NCBI RefSeq assembly: GCF_018588945.1
Contig: NZ_JAFIWA010000003.1
Location: 1 to 64,000, forward strand
DNA from: Microbacterium flavescens
GTDB taxonomy: Bacteria > Actinomycetota > Actinomycetes > Actinomycetales > Microbacteriaceae
Reading direction: 5' to 3'
DNA: 64,000 nt
In this document: one piece after another, positions 19,041 to 28,276 of the stretch
Layout: every line of letters begins with the position of its first letter
How positions within the stretch are numbered: the stretch's first letter is position 1
Program-made: the position numbers and the translations under genes
Notes under the pieces: model-generated
Told to the model about the DNA's origin: nothing
Seen by the model: the letters and a program-made list of their open reading frames with translations, nothing else
Databases searched by the model: none

Positions 19041-21101
19041 TCAGCTGCTCACGAACTTCCAGGTGCCGCACCCGTCGGTGGTGAAGCCCTTCATCGTCGA
19101 GTCGATGCGAATTGCCAGACCGGGAGCCTCCACAAAGCCGCTATCGATGATGTCGACGTCGGGGTTGCCGGTGAAGGAGCGGAGAAGCTCGACGTAGCAG
19201 CCATCCGAGTCGAAGGGGCCGACGGCCTGCCATACTCCGGTCTTCATCTGGCTGCCGATGCCGAACGTTCCGTCGCCGACCGACGAGCGCTGCGCGACCG
19301 CGAGCGGCTTCCACGTGCCGCAGCCCTCGGTGTAGAAGTACTTGTCGGTCGCCTTGATGGTGACGATCTTCTGTCCGCCGAAGCCCCACTCCCAGTTGTA
19401 CTGGTAGCCGAGCAGACCTTCTCCCTGGGCGAGCATCGTGTTCGTGCGTCGCTCGAAGTAGCAGTCGTTGCCGCCGCTCGCATAGTAGGTTCCGGCGGCC
19501 ACATGGGTGCCGACGGTGAACCATCCCTGGCGGGTCATGGCGTTGGCCGCGGTGACGGTGGCGGTCGACGCAGAGGTGGCGACGCGCGTGAAGTAGCCCG
19601 TCCGCTTATACGTGATCGAGACCGTCATCTTCGCCCCGACGTCGGCAGAGGTCAGAGTGTACGTCTTCGAGGTCTTGCCCGAGACGACGATGCCGTTGCG
19701 CTTCCACTGGTAGCCGAGCGTCGGAGTCGGCGACCACGTGCCGGGAACCGCCGTCAGCACCGAGCCGGCGCGTGCAGTTCCGCTGATCTTCGGCGTGCTG
19801 ACCTTCGTGAATGGCTTCGTTACCGTCGCGGTGGCGGCACTTGTCCGTGTGACAGTGGTGTATCCGCTGCGCTTTACGACGACGACGAGTGTGATCTTCT
19901 TGCCGAGATCGGCATCCGTGAGCTTGTACGTTCTCGCCGTCGCTCCGCTGATTCCCACGCCGTTGCGCTTCCAGCGGTACGTGATCGAGTCAGCAGGACC
20001 CCAGGAGCCCAAGACCGCTTGCAAAGTGGAGCCGACGGCAGTCGAGCCAGAGATCTTCGGTGTCGGGGCGTTGATGATGCCGGGGGCAATGGTGACCAGA
20101 GAGCTGCGCGTGCTGACGGCGTTGTGGCCCGGCACCGTGCCCGTGATGATCACGCTGAGCTTGCGAGCCAGGACGTTCGACGTAGGCGTGTACGCCTGGG
20201 TGGTCGTGGCCGACACCGTCTCCCGCCCAGCGGCGTCGGTGAAGCGCCAGCTGAAACGGAACGTGGTGCCCTCCGGCCACGATCCGGTCACGGCCGTGAC
20301 AGTGCTCCCGACGCGGACGGAACCCGCCATCGCGGCGCTGGGCGCGCCCGTGAAGTCGGCCTTCGCGACCACGATCGCGTCGCTCGTGCGCGTCGTTGTC
20401 GTGAAGCCCTCGGCGGTGAACGTTGCGACGACACGCAGCGAGGCCAGCGCGTCGGTGGCGAGGGGCGTGTAACCCGAGCCCTGAGCGCCTTCGATCGGCG
20501 CGCCGCCGCGCGTCCAGTGATACCCGACCTGGACGCCGTCCGGCACGGGGCCGGAAAGCGCGACGGCGAGCGGCGCTCCGACGATGGCGGTTCCCACGAT
20601 CGAGACATCAGGCAGCCCCTGGATGCTCGGGAGAACGACCGGCGTGGATGCTGCCGCGACGACGCTCCCCGCCGCCAGGTCGGGCGCGGAACCGGTAACG
20701 ACCGCCCAGATGAAGCGACCCTCCAGGGAAGCGTCGAGCGTGAGTTGCGCGGTCGTCGCGCCATCGATGATGGCAGCGCCTTGATTCTGGTCGACGCCCT
20801 CGACGGGCGCCTGGTACGGGGCGGTGTTCTGCCACCACACGTAGGTCAGCGTCGCGTCGGCGGGGGTCCACACGCCGGTCTGAGCAGTGATGTCGCTGCC
20901 GACGACGAAGGAGCCGGTGAGGGATGCCTCGGCCGGCGCCACGACGGAGGCGACATCCTCTTCGGCGGCGATCGCTGCCGTCGCCGACAACGGGGCGAGG
21001 ACGAGCGCGACGGCGGCCATGACCGCGGTCAGAGCGCGTCCGGCCCGTCGCGGAAGACGCCTCGGGGGACGCGTGGCGTCCCTCACGGCAGGTGCGGACA
21101 T
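19041..21101 (-). CDS. Secreted protein with Ig-like repeats
   Basis: This 686-residue exported protein has a basic N-region and a hydrophobic core (RALTAVMAAVALVLAPL) ending near ATAAIAAEE, which looks like a cleavable signal peptide. It then has about five repeats of 80-90 residues, each with the pattern G...G..L.A..G.W.....Y.W.R.G, for example AGSVLTAVPGTWSPTPTLGY. These resemble the Ig-like repeats of actinobacterial surface proteins. The last 170 residues are a different domain of two copies, each with a GxF/GxH..AG.Y...G..CYFE pattern and GCGTWK. No sorting motif or anchor is visible at the C-terminus. The function is unknown, probably adhesion or cell-wall association. Confidence 0.8.
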   Translation of the reverse strand: MSAPAVRDATRPPRRLPRRAGRALTAVMAAVALVLAPLSATAAIAAEEDVASVVAPAEASLTGSFVVGSDITAQTGVWTPADATLTYVWWQNTAPYQAPVEGVDQNQGAAIIDGATTAQLTLDASLEGRFIWAVVTGSAPDLAAGSVVAAASTPVVLPSIQGLPDVSIVGTAIVGAPLAVALSGPVPDGVQVGYHWTRGGAPIEGAQGSGYTPLATDALASLRVVATFTAEGFTTTTRTSDAIVVAKADFTGAPSAAMAGSVRVGSTVTAVTGSWPEGTTFRFSWRFTDAAGRETVSATTTQAYTPTSNVLARKLSVIITGTVPGHNAVSTRSSLVTIAPGIINAPTPKISGSTAVGSTLQAVLGSWGPADSITYRWKRNGVGISGATARTYKLTDADLGKKITLVVVVKRSGYTTVTRTSAATATVTKPFTKVSTPKISGTARAGSVLTAVPGTWSPTPTLGYQWKRNGIVVSGKTSKTYTLTSADVGAKMTVSITYKRTGYFTRVATSASTATVTAANAMTRQGWFTVGTHVAAGTYYASGGNDCYFERRTNTMLAQGEGLLGYQYNWEWGFGGQKIVTIKATDKYFYTEGCGTWKPLAVAQRSSVGDGTFGIGSQMKTGVWQAVGPFDSDGCYVELLRSFTGNPDVDIIDSGFVEAPGLAIRIDSTMKGFTTDGCGTWKFVSS

Positions 21102-21274
21102 GGTGATACTCCCGGGGTCTCGAAACGATGCCCCAGTGATCGGGAGCCGAGCACATCAGAGGCAGTAGATGAGAGCCAGATGAGACGCCTGTGGACAACC
21201 CGTGGGCGATTGCGGTTGACCACGCAACGACGCGCCCGAACGATGGCCGGTTCGCGACCGGTCCGAGGAGCGGG

Positions 21275-21280
21275 TAGCAT
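21275..21280 (+). promoter_or_regulatory. Candidate tRNA promoter -10 box
   Basis: TAGCAT lies 32 nt before the mature tRNA 5' end. No clear -35 is visible. The assignment is tentative. Confidence 0.35.
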
Positions 21281-21311
21281 AGGGGAGTTGTCCGCGCTCC
21301 GGCTCGGGCAT

Positions 21312-21388
<77 letters not shown>

Positions 21389-21424
21389 ATCCGGGGGTCG
21401 GAAAAGGCCCGGAAAATCACGGAG

Positions 21425-21463
21425 AACGCTCCTGAGAAGCCAGATCTTCTCAGGGGCGTTTTC
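21425..21463 (+). terminator. Terminator downstream of tRNA-Pro
   Basis: Bases 21425-21439 (AACGCTCCTGAGAAG) pair with 21446-21460 with one G-T wobble, followed by TTCT. It lies 37 nt after the tRNA. Confidence 0.75.
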
Positions 21464-21622
21464 TGTTGCGCGCGCGGTGCAAGCCCCCTGAGCCGACGAC
21501 AGCTCTGTGCCGCAATCGCCGAGCGGGGATGCGGTTGCGCCGACCGCTGCCGTGTCAAGCCCGTCGTTCTTCTTTCGGCCCGGGTTTAGCGTCGCGCCTA
21601 CGAGCTGGAGGGTGGTGCGGTC

Positions 21623-21907
21623 ATGGGCGAGAACGGCGCCAAGTCGAATCATGAGTTTGCTGCGGGCGAGACTGAGGAGCTCCCGCCTGCGCCGATGACG
21701 AGCGCTGACTCGGTCCGGAAGGACATGACTTACAGTCCGAGCAGCGAGGCGGAAACGCAGCAGAAGCAGGATGATCCGCTGCCCAGCACGATCGACCGCG
21801 ATATCGACCCAGACGGCGTTCGTGCTGTGCCCGGGACGGGCGGCCCCGACGACGTCGGAGATGTCGACGTGGAACCTGAGGATCTCGAGCTTCCCTGGCG
21901 CGAGTAG
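21623..21907 (+). CDS. Small acidic hypothetical protein
   Basis: This 94-residue, very hydrophilic and acidic protein has no hydrophobic segment. It begins MGENGAKSNHEF and ends DLELPWRE. The ATG is preceded by GGAGGGTGG (21609-21617), a good ribosome-binding site. The composition suggests a disordered protein. I do not recognise a family. It stands alone between the tRNA and the convergent HNH gene. Confidence 0.6.
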   Translation: MGENGAKSNHEFAAGETEELPPAPMTSADSVRKDMTYSPSSEAETQQKQDDPLPSTIDRDIDPDGVRAVPGTGGPDDVGDVDVEPEDLELPWRE

Positions 21908-21964
21908 TCGCTCGCCGCGGACGCGAGCCTCACACCTCACACGTCCTGCTGCCCACCTACCTGC

Positions 21965-23296
21965 TCACTTGTCGCAGCCGATGCCGTCGTTGTCCCGGTC
22001 CAGGTGCTTCGCGTACCCGGGCTGCCCCGCGTAGACGGGAGCGGCGCCCGCGGCGCGGACCGCGTCGCAGTTCTTGTAATGGACCTCGACTGGGGCGGGG
22101 GCGGGCGCGACGGGAGCCGGAGCAGGCTGCACGGGCGCCGGAGCCGGTGCCACCGGCGCGGGCTCGGGCTGGGCGGGCGCGGGCGCGGGCGCGGGCTCGG
22201 GGTCCGGTTCGGCTTCGACGACAGCCACCGGAGCGAACGTCGATGTGTAGGCCGCCTGGTCCGGGCAGCTGGAGAGCACCCGGGCGATCGCGTCGTGCTC
22301 GGCCGCCGTGACCCACAGGTTGTACGTGGCCTTCACCGACACCTGTCGCGCGACGTACTCGCAGCGGAACGCCTTGTTCTTCGGCAGCCAGGTGGCGGCA
22401 TCCCCGTCACCCTTCTGTGCGTTCGCAGCCCCGTCCACGGCCAGGAGGTTCAGCGGGTCGTTCGCGAACGTCGCCCGCTGGTCGGCGGTCAGCTGCTGCG
22501 CACCCTTCTGCCAGGCATCCGACAGCGCGACGACATGGTCGATCTGCACCAGCTCGCTCGTTCCCTGCCCGCGGACGAAGTCGATGGTCTGCCCGGTGAA
22601 CGGGTCGCTCAGGGTCCCGCTCATCACCTTGCACGGGCCGGACAAGACCTCGTCGATCAGGTCGCGGGCGAGGGTGTCGTTGCGTGAGTCGCAGCCGTTG
22701 CGGTCCACGTCCAGCCATCGCTGACCGAACTGGTCCCGGTCGTATCCCGCGTTCGGGGCGCGGCCCTTCACCTCGAGCGTTTCGAGGACCGCCAGTGCGG
22801 TCTGGTCCGCTGTCGTGGCGGTGTCGGATGCCGTCTGCACGTCACCCTCGAACGGGACATCCGTGCTCTCCCCATCGACCGACTCGTCGTCGCCGCCCGG
22901 CGTCGGTTCTGACGGCGCCTCCGACGGAGCGGCGAAGCCTACGGGGGTGGAGACCGGCGCGGCTGCCCGCCCCTCCGCGGCGGCCTGGGGGTACACCACC
23001 GACGTCATCAGCCCGGCGGCGAAGAAGATCACCGCGGAGACGATCGTCGCGACCATGGCGGTCTTCCGCGAGCGGAACCGCAGCCACGTGGGCGTGCTCT
23101 TCGCGAGCGAGAAGATGCCGGTGATCAGAACGGTCAGCGCACCCGCCGCGAGGAGTGGCGCGAGCAGCACGAGCAGGCCGAGGCCCACGATGCCGATGAC
23201 GATCCACAGCCACGCGGGGATGCGTCGCCGCCGCTTGCGGGGCGGCTCGGCTGGTCCGGGTGAGGGCGGCGGGATGAGGCCGACCGGTGATGTCAT
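21965..23296 (-). CDS. Membrane-anchored HNH nuclease-like protein with excalibur domain
   Basis: This 443-residue protein has three parts. Residues 1-110 contain a basic RKRRRRIPAW segment and two to three transmembrane helices (WLWIVIGIVGLGLLVLLAPL and a later one). Residues about 190-370 are an HNH/DUF1524-like nuclease domain with QRWLDVDRNGCDSRND, LVQIDHVVALSDAW and NDPLNLLAVDGAANAQKGD. After a Pro/Ala linker the last 40 residues form an excalibur calcium-binding domain (HYKNCDAVRAAGA and DRDNDGIGCDK). The layout suggests a nuclease displayed outside the membrane. The chosen ATG has AAGGAG 9 nt upstream. Confidence 0.85.
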   Translation of the reverse strand: MTSPVGLIPPPSPGPAEPPRKRRRRIPAWLWIVIGIVGLGLLVLLAPLLAAGALTVLITGIFSLAKSTPTWLRFRSRKTAMVATIVSAVIFFAAGLMTSVVYPQAAAEGRAAAPVSTPVGFAAPSEAPSEPTPGGDDESVDGESTDVPFEGDVQTASDTATTADQTALAVLETLEVKGRAPNAGYDRDQFGQRWLDVDRNGCDSRNDTLARDLIDEVLSGPCKVMSGTLSDPFTGQTIDFVRGQGTSELVQIDHVVALSDAWQKGAQQLTADQRATFANDPLNLLAVDGAANAQKGDGDAATWLPKNKAFRCEYVARQVSVKATYNLWVTAAEHDAIARVLSSCPDQAAYTSTFAPVAVVEAEPDPEPAPAPAPAQPEPAPVAPAPAPVQPAPAPVAPAPAPVEVHYKNCDAVRAAGAAPVYAGQPGYAKHLDRDNDGIGCDK

Positions 23297-23517
23297 CTCT
23301 GGGCTCCTTGGCGCGTGGGGACGCAGTAGCGAGGGCACGGACATCGAGCGTGGCTTCCACGGCATGAATAAAAGGGCCGCCCACCCCGATGGCGACCCTC
23401 ATGTGCGTTATCCGTGCTCCAGCGAGCGTATCCCCGGCACTGTCCCGGTCTCCGCGTCTTGGGTGAAATCTTGGATGCACCTGAGGCGCGCTATCGCAGC
23501 GGCTCCGGCCGGCGGCC

Positions 23518-24948
23518 TCAGTCGGCTGCGGCGGGTGCGGCTTCGGTGCGCGAGCCACGACGTCGGCGGAGTGCCGGCCACGTCAGCACGGCGATGACCG
23601 CGGCGAGCGCTGCAGCCGCGGCCGCTGCGAGATGTGCGGCCGAAAGGCCTGCCTGCGCCGCGTCGACAGCACTGCCGCCCTCCGACAGCGCCGCGGCGCG
23701 GTTCAGAGCATCGACGGCACCGAACACGGCGATGCCGATCGCCCCGCCGATCTGGGCGGTCGACGACGCGAGGCCGGAGCTGACACCGGCGTTGCGGGCT
23801 GCCATGCCCTCGGCGATGACCAGCGTCGTCGGAGTGAAGCTGAAGGCCACGCCGGTGGCGGCGATGATCAGGACGGGGAGCACTCGCCACACGTAGGGCA
23901 CGCCGGTGTCGATGGTCGCGAACAGCACATGCGCGACGACGAGCATGAGGAGCCCCATCACCGCCACCTTCTCCGGCCCGAAGCGCGCGAGCACTCGGGG
24001 AAGCACCAGGGTGCTGACTGCGAAGCCGGCGATCGACGTCGGCAGCATCGCGAGGCCGGCCATGGCGGGGTCGTAGTCGAGAACCTGCTGGATGAGCAGG
24101 GCGACGAGGACGAAGCAGGCGATGCGTGCCGCCCCTCCGAGCAGGTTGACGAAGATGCCTCCGGCGACTCGGCTGTCGCGCAGCCCGGGGAGCGGAAGCA
24201 CCGGGTCGGGGCTCCGCCGCTCGACGAGGACGAAGCCCACGCCGGCCACTATGGCGATTCCCGACGCAGCAAGCACCTCGAAGGAGACGATGCCCGCATG
24301 CGGCACGCTCAGGACCGCGAAAACCACGGCGGCGGCAGCCGCGGTGACGAGTGTCGCTCCGGTGGCGTCGAAGTGCCGGCGGGTCGAGGAGTGGTCGCGG
24401 CGGAGGTGGAGCCAGCCTGCGACGCCCACCAGAATCGCGGCGGCCGCGGTGACGAACATGACGCTCTGCCAGCCCAGCGCGCCGGTGAGCAGCCCGCCGA
24501 CTGCGACCCCGAGCGCGCCGCCGGCAGTGGATGCCGCGCCCCACCAGCTCATCGGCCGCGCCCGCGAGGCTCCGGCGAACGTCGCGAGGATCACCGACAT
24601 CGCGGCGGGGCTGAGCATCGCCGATCCCGCGCCCTGCACGAGGCGCGCGGTCACGAGCACGGTGTCACTGGACGCGAAGCCGCCCAGCACCGATCCGGCG
24701 GCGAGAACCGCGGCGCCGATGAGGAACATCCGGCGACGGCCGAAGACGTCGGCGGCGCGTCCGGAGATGAGCAGGAGACCGCCGAAGGTCAGGAAGTAGG
24801 CGTTGAGCACCCACGCGGTTCCGACGGCGGTGAGGCCGAGGTCCTCGGCGATGGAGGGAAGTGCGACGTTCAGGATGCTGGAATCGAGCATCACCACCAG
24901 CTGCGCGGCCACGAGTGTGAGCACCAGCGGCAGGCTGCGGTCACGCAT
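23518..24948 (-). CDS. MFS transporter, DHA2 (EmrB/QacA) family
   Basis: This 476-residue integral membrane protein has about 14 hydrophobic helices. It carries the DHA2-type motif LDSSILNVALPSIAEDLGL in the first helix and GRAADVFGRRRMFLIG in the loop between helices 2 and 3 (motif A). Such proteins export drugs or small metabolites by proton antiport. I chose ATG 24948 because GGAGG precedes it by 9 nt and it places motif D1 at the usual position; the frame is open 43 residues further upstream. The neighbour upstream is the CWB2 gene, with a 125-nt gap. Its substrate cannot be inferred. Confidence 0.9.
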   Translation of the reverse strand: MRDRSLPLVLTLVAAQLVVMLDSSILNVALPSIAEDLGLTAVGTAWVLNAYFLTFGGLLLISGRAADVFGRRRMFLIGAAVLAAGSVLGGFASSDTVLVTARLVQGAGSAMLSPAAMSVILATFAGASRARPMSWWGAASTAGGALGVAVGGLLTGALGWQSVMFVTAAAAILVGVAGWLHLRRDHSSTRRHFDATGATLVTAAAAAVVFAVLSVPHAGIVSFEVLAASGIAIVAGVGFVLVERRSPDPVLPLPGLRDSRVAGGIFVNLLGGAARIACFVLVALLIQQVLDYDPAMAGLAMLPTSIAGFAVSTLVLPRVLARFGPEKVAVMGLLMLVVAHVLFATIDTGVPYVWRVLPVLIIAATGVAFSFTPTTLVIAEGMAARNAGVSSGLASSTAQIGGAIGIAVFGAVDALNRAAALSEGGSAVDAAQAGLSAAHLAAAAAAALAAVIAVLTWPALRRRRGSRTEAAPAAAD

Positions 24949-25073
24949 GAGCAATCGCCTCCAGGACGGAAAATCTCGTGGTGCGGATGGCCGGTGCCTT
25001 CCCGCGACCGGACCCGCGACGGCGACGATACCCGCGGGGGCACTCAACCGCTGAATCGGACCGTCGGGTTCGA

Positions 25074-26642
25074 TCAACAGGCTCGTCCGAGTGCGCCGCT
25101 CTTGATCGCGCTCTCCCCGCCCACCACGACCACCGTGCGCGGACCTTGTGAATACATGTAGCCGAGATCGAACCAGTTCGGATCGCAGGACGGGCGCACG
25201 AGCTTCAGGGGCGAACCGAGCTGTCCGGCGACTGCTCCGCCGGCAGTGGCATCCGCGAAACCGGTCCCCGTCGCATAGAACCAGGTGTCCGCCACCGGCA
25301 GGTCCCCAGCGAGCAGGGTGGCCGTCTCGTATCGGTCAACACCTCCTCGACGCGTCACACCCGGATCGATGGCGGCGAGATCGGCTTCGATGCCTGCCGA
25401 CACCACGCCGGTGTCCCCGACGATCCGCAACGGTGCATCGAAAGTGCCGACGAGGTCGCGGGTAGTCGCGTCAAGTGTCGATGTCTGCCCATCCACCAGC
25501 ACGAGCGGACCCCCGAGCGCTCCGGCGACGGCCGACGCCGCGAGCGCGTCGGGGAAGTCCCGACCCGTCGCGATGTAGGCGATGGCGGGGATGTCGAAGA
25601 ACTCTGCGGCAACCGCGCGAGAGGTCGCGTATCGGTCCGGCCCGGAGATCCTCACGACCGTCCCGGCGTAGCCGCGCAGGGCGGTCTGGGTAGCGGTGGA
25701 AACGGCTGCCGCTCCGCCGATCACGTAGATCGTGGCGGGCTCGATCCGCCGCAGCTCCGACGCGACCGCGGCCGGGAGACCGGTGCGCGGGACCAAGAGC
25801 ACGGGCGCTCCGTTCACCGCTGCCGCGGCACCCGCGCTCAGCGCATCCGGGAAGGCCGTACCGCTCGCGATGAAGACGGTGTCTGTGCGCGCGGCGCCGA
25901 AGTACTTCGCGGAAAGCGCCGCCGCCGTGCGGTAGCGATCCAGGCCTGCGACCCGCTGGTACTGGACCGGCTCCTGACTGAAAGTCATCGTCCCCACGTC
26001 GACGACCGAGCCCGCGGTCACCGTCACGACAACGCGTTCCGGAAGATACCGGTAAGGAGGTCCGATGTCGGGTTCGGTGTAGCCGCGCAGCTGGTACACC
26101 CCGGGCGCGAGCCCGTCGATGGTGAAGGCGCCGGTCTGCCCGGTACCGATTGGCGTGGCTTTATGCGCGCTCAAATCGGCCTGGTTGGTCGCCGCGTCAT
26201 AGGCATATGCCTCCACCGTGATCAAGTGGTTCAGGCCCGCGGGAAAGCCGCCCACGACGCCCGAGATCGATCCGAATTCGGCGGACAGTGTGATGTCCAG
26301 CGTTCGGTCGGCATCCCCGACGACGAGGACCTCCGACCCGGTCGGGAACCGCGTACCTCCGAGCCACGACGACGCGGACTCTTCCGTTGAGATGAAGACG
26401 TGATACCGACCGGGAGGAATCTCGGCGGTGAAGTCGGGTCCCGCGAAGACCATGGGTCGGTAGGTCACATCGGCGCTCTCGCCGAGCCGATGGAACGTCA
26501 GCCAGAAGTCGTCGTCGCCCGGCGCGCCGGTCACCGTGCCGCTGACCGTCACCAGCGGTGCCGCGGCAGTCGCGGGCGGAGTGCCCAGCACCCCCATGAG
26601 GATAAGTGCCGTGATCGCGAGGACCGCTGACCGTCTGACCAT
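25074..26642 (-). CDS. Secreted cell wall-binding repeat 2 (CWB2) protein
   Basis: This 522-residue protein begins with a signal peptide (VLAITALILMGVLGTPPATA). Residues about 30-210 hold two beta-sandwich modules resembling carboxypeptidase regulatory domains (SGTVTGAPGDDDFW and ISGVVGGFPAGLNH). The C-terminal 300 residues carry three CWB2 repeats, recognisable by AGLDRYRTAAALS, SGPDRYATSRAVA and GGVDRYETATLLA, each followed by FPDAL/FADAT. CWB2 repeats trimerise and attach proteins to cell-wall polymers. The ATG follows a GGAGGA ribosome-binding site. The enzymatic role, if any, is not evident. Confidence 0.9.
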   Translation of the reverse strand: MVRRSAVLAITALILMGVLGTPPATAAAPLVTVSGTVTGAPGDDDFWLTFHRLGESADVTYRPMVFAGPDFTAEIPPGRYHVFISTEESASSWLGGTRFPTGSEVLVVGDADRTLDITLSAEFGSISGVVGGFPAGLNHLITVEAYAYDAATNQADLSAHKATPIGTGQTGAFTIDGLAPGVYQLRGYTEPDIGPPYRYLPERVVVTVTAGSVVDVGTMTFSQEPVQYQRVAGLDRYRTAAALSAKYFGAARTDTVFIASGTAFPDALSAGAAAAVNGAPVLLVPRTGLPAAVASELRRIEPATIYVIGGAAAVSTATQTALRGYAGTVVRISGPDRYATSRAVAAEFFDIPAIAYIATGRDFPDALAASAVAGALGGPLVLVDGQTSTLDATTRDLVGTFDAPLRIVGDTGVVSAGIEADLAAIDPGVTRRGGVDRYETATLLAGDLPVADTWFYATGTGFADATAGGAVAGQLGSPLKLVRPSCDPNWFDLGYMYSQGPRTVVVVGGESAIKSGALGRAC

Positions 26643-26748
26643 CTGTCCTCCGTCGTAGGAGCCCGGCGCGCAAGTGCGTGCGGTCCACGGTAGGCGTTCG
26701 CCCCACTCCGCACTAGACCGAAGATCAGCGTCGGTGCACCCCATGGTG

Positions 26749-26754
26749 CAGAAT
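26749..26754 (+). promoter_or_regulatory. -10 box of a leaderless start
   Basis: CAGAAT lies 7 nt before the ATG at 26762. Confidence 0.4.
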
Positions 26755-26761
26755 CGAGCGA

Positions 26762-27208
26762 ATGGATGCCTCCGCCCCACGCCGCCCGGCCCGCCGCGTC
26801 GTCGCGGCTGTCCTCCTCGCCGGGGTGATCGCGGCCGGGCTGGTCGTCCACGCTCTGCTGCCCGACACCACGGCGACCGACATCGCGGGCGACGCGCTGT
26901 ACGCCGTCGCGGCGTACCTCGCCGTCGTGATCGTCGCGCCGCGACTCGCGCCCCTGACGGTCGGAGCGATCGCGGCCGTCTGGTGCGTGCTCGTCGAACT
27001 GTTCCAGCTCACCGGCATCCCGCTCGCGCTGGGCGCGGTGTTCCCGCCGGCGATGCTCGCGCTCGGCACGGTCTTCGACGGGCGCGACCTCCTCGTGTAC
27101 CTCCTGACGATTGTCGTCCTCGTGGGTGCCGACGCCGTCGTCACCCTGCCCCGTCGTGCAGCCGAGCCCGAGCCGGCGCGGGCCGAGGAATCGACGACGC
27201 CCTCGTAA
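26762..27208 (+). CDS. DUF2809 family membrane protein
   Basis: This 148-residue protein has four to five hydrophobic helices. The segments DALYAVAAYLAVVIVAPR, WCVLVELFQLTGIPLALG and FDGRDLLVYLLTIVVLVGAD match the small DUF2809 family of membrane proteins. The function is unknown. It is probably transcribed from its own leaderless promoter, divergently from the CWB2 gene. Confidence 0.78.
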   Translation: MDASAPRRPARRVVAAVLLAGVIAAGLVVHALLPDTTATDIAGDALYAVAAYLAVVIVAPRLAPLTVGAIAAVWCVLVELFQLTGIPLALGAVFPPAMLALGTVFDGRDLLVYLLTIVVLVGADAVVTLPRRAAEPEPARAEESTTPS

Positions 27209-27253
27209 GCCGCTCGGGTTGCGGCATCCGTCACCCGCACCGACCATGGATGC

Positions 27254-28207
27254 ATGGGGGATGCCGCACCGCAGGGCGCCGGCCCGGGTGAACCCGCCGG
27301 GCCGCCCGTCGCCGCGCCCCGACGGCGGTCGGCTTGGCTGATCGGCGCGGTGATCGCCCTCGTCGTCGTCGGCGGCATCCTGGCAGCTCTCCTCGTGCGC
27401 CCGGAAGGCCCGTCCGCAGCCGCGCCGACGCCGAGCGCGTCGCCTACCGTGACCGTCACGCCGACTCCGTCGCCCACTCCGACGCCGACGGGCTTCCCGG
27501 CGAACACCGCGACATACGACGTGACGCAGCTGCCGCAGGTGAACGTGTTCGCCGTTATCCCGCAGCTGCCCGTCGACGACGACCCGTTCACGGAGCCCAC
27601 CGGTGAGACCGCGCTCGCGGTCGGGATCGGCGCGCCGGTCTGGGCCGATCCCGCCGCGGAGCCCGTGGCCTACGTGCCGCGCGAGTTCCCGTACGACGGC
27701 ACGACGATGCCGGTCGTCGAGCGGCAGGACCACTGGGTCAGGGTGCTGCTGACCGGGCGGCAGGCCGTGCCGTCGAAGGGCGACGCGTCGCAGGTGAGCG
27801 GGTGGCTGCGGGTACAGGATGTCGAGTTCGCGTCCACCGACGCCGTCGTCGAGGTGGGCATCGCCGCGCGCACCGTCGACATCGTGCGCAATGGGACGGC
27901 CGAGCGCATCGCGACCGACTTCGGCTGGGGCACGGACGTCACCCCGACCCCGCTCGGTCGCACGTACATCATGACCACCCGCGTCGTGCCGGAGTTCTGG
28001 TACACCCGCGGGCATCCGATCATCTACCTCGCGGTGCAGTCGCCCACCCTCGACGGATTCGGGGGAGCGGATGCCGCGGTCACGGCCTTCCACTATCACG
28101 ATGAGCGATCCGGCCCGATCTCGAACGGGTGCATCCGGCTCGACCCCGACGCCATCGCCGCGCTCGCCGAACTGCCGTACGGGACCCCGGTCATCATCAG
28201 CCCCTGA
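27254..28207 (+). CDS. L,D-transpeptidase (YkuD) with N-terminal membrane anchor
   Basis: This 317-residue protein has one transmembrane helix (SAWLIGAVIALVVVGGILAA, about residues 29-50). A Ser/Thr/Pro-rich linker follows, then a middle domain with SH3-like character (AVGIGAPVWADPAAEPVAYV). The C-terminal YkuD catalytic domain has the motif H..ERSGPISNGCIRL with nucleophile C293. Such enzymes form 3-3 cross-links in peptidoglycan on the outer face of the membrane. The topology (short cytosolic N-terminus, extracytoplasmic enzyme) fits. Confidence 0.88.
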   Translation: MGDAAPQGAGPGEPAGPPVAAPRRRSAWLIGAVIALVVVGGILAALLVRPEGPSAAAPTPSASPTVTVTPTPSPTPTPTGFPANTATYDVTQLPQVNVFAVIPQLPVDDDPFTEPTGETALAVGIGAPVWADPAAEPVAYVPREFPYDGTTMPVVERQDHWVRVLLTGRQAVPSKGDASQVSGWLRVQDVEFASTDAVVEVGIAARTVDIVRNGTAERIATDFGWGTDVTPTPLGRTYIMTTRVVPEFWYTRGHPIIYLAVQSPTLDGFGGADAAVTAFHYHDERSGPISNGCIRLDPDAIAALAELPYGTPVIISP

Positions 28208-28276
28208 CCCTCTGCGACCTGGCATGCTGGATCGCGGCGCCTCGTTCGAGGAGGCCCGGCAATCGGAAGGATCCCC

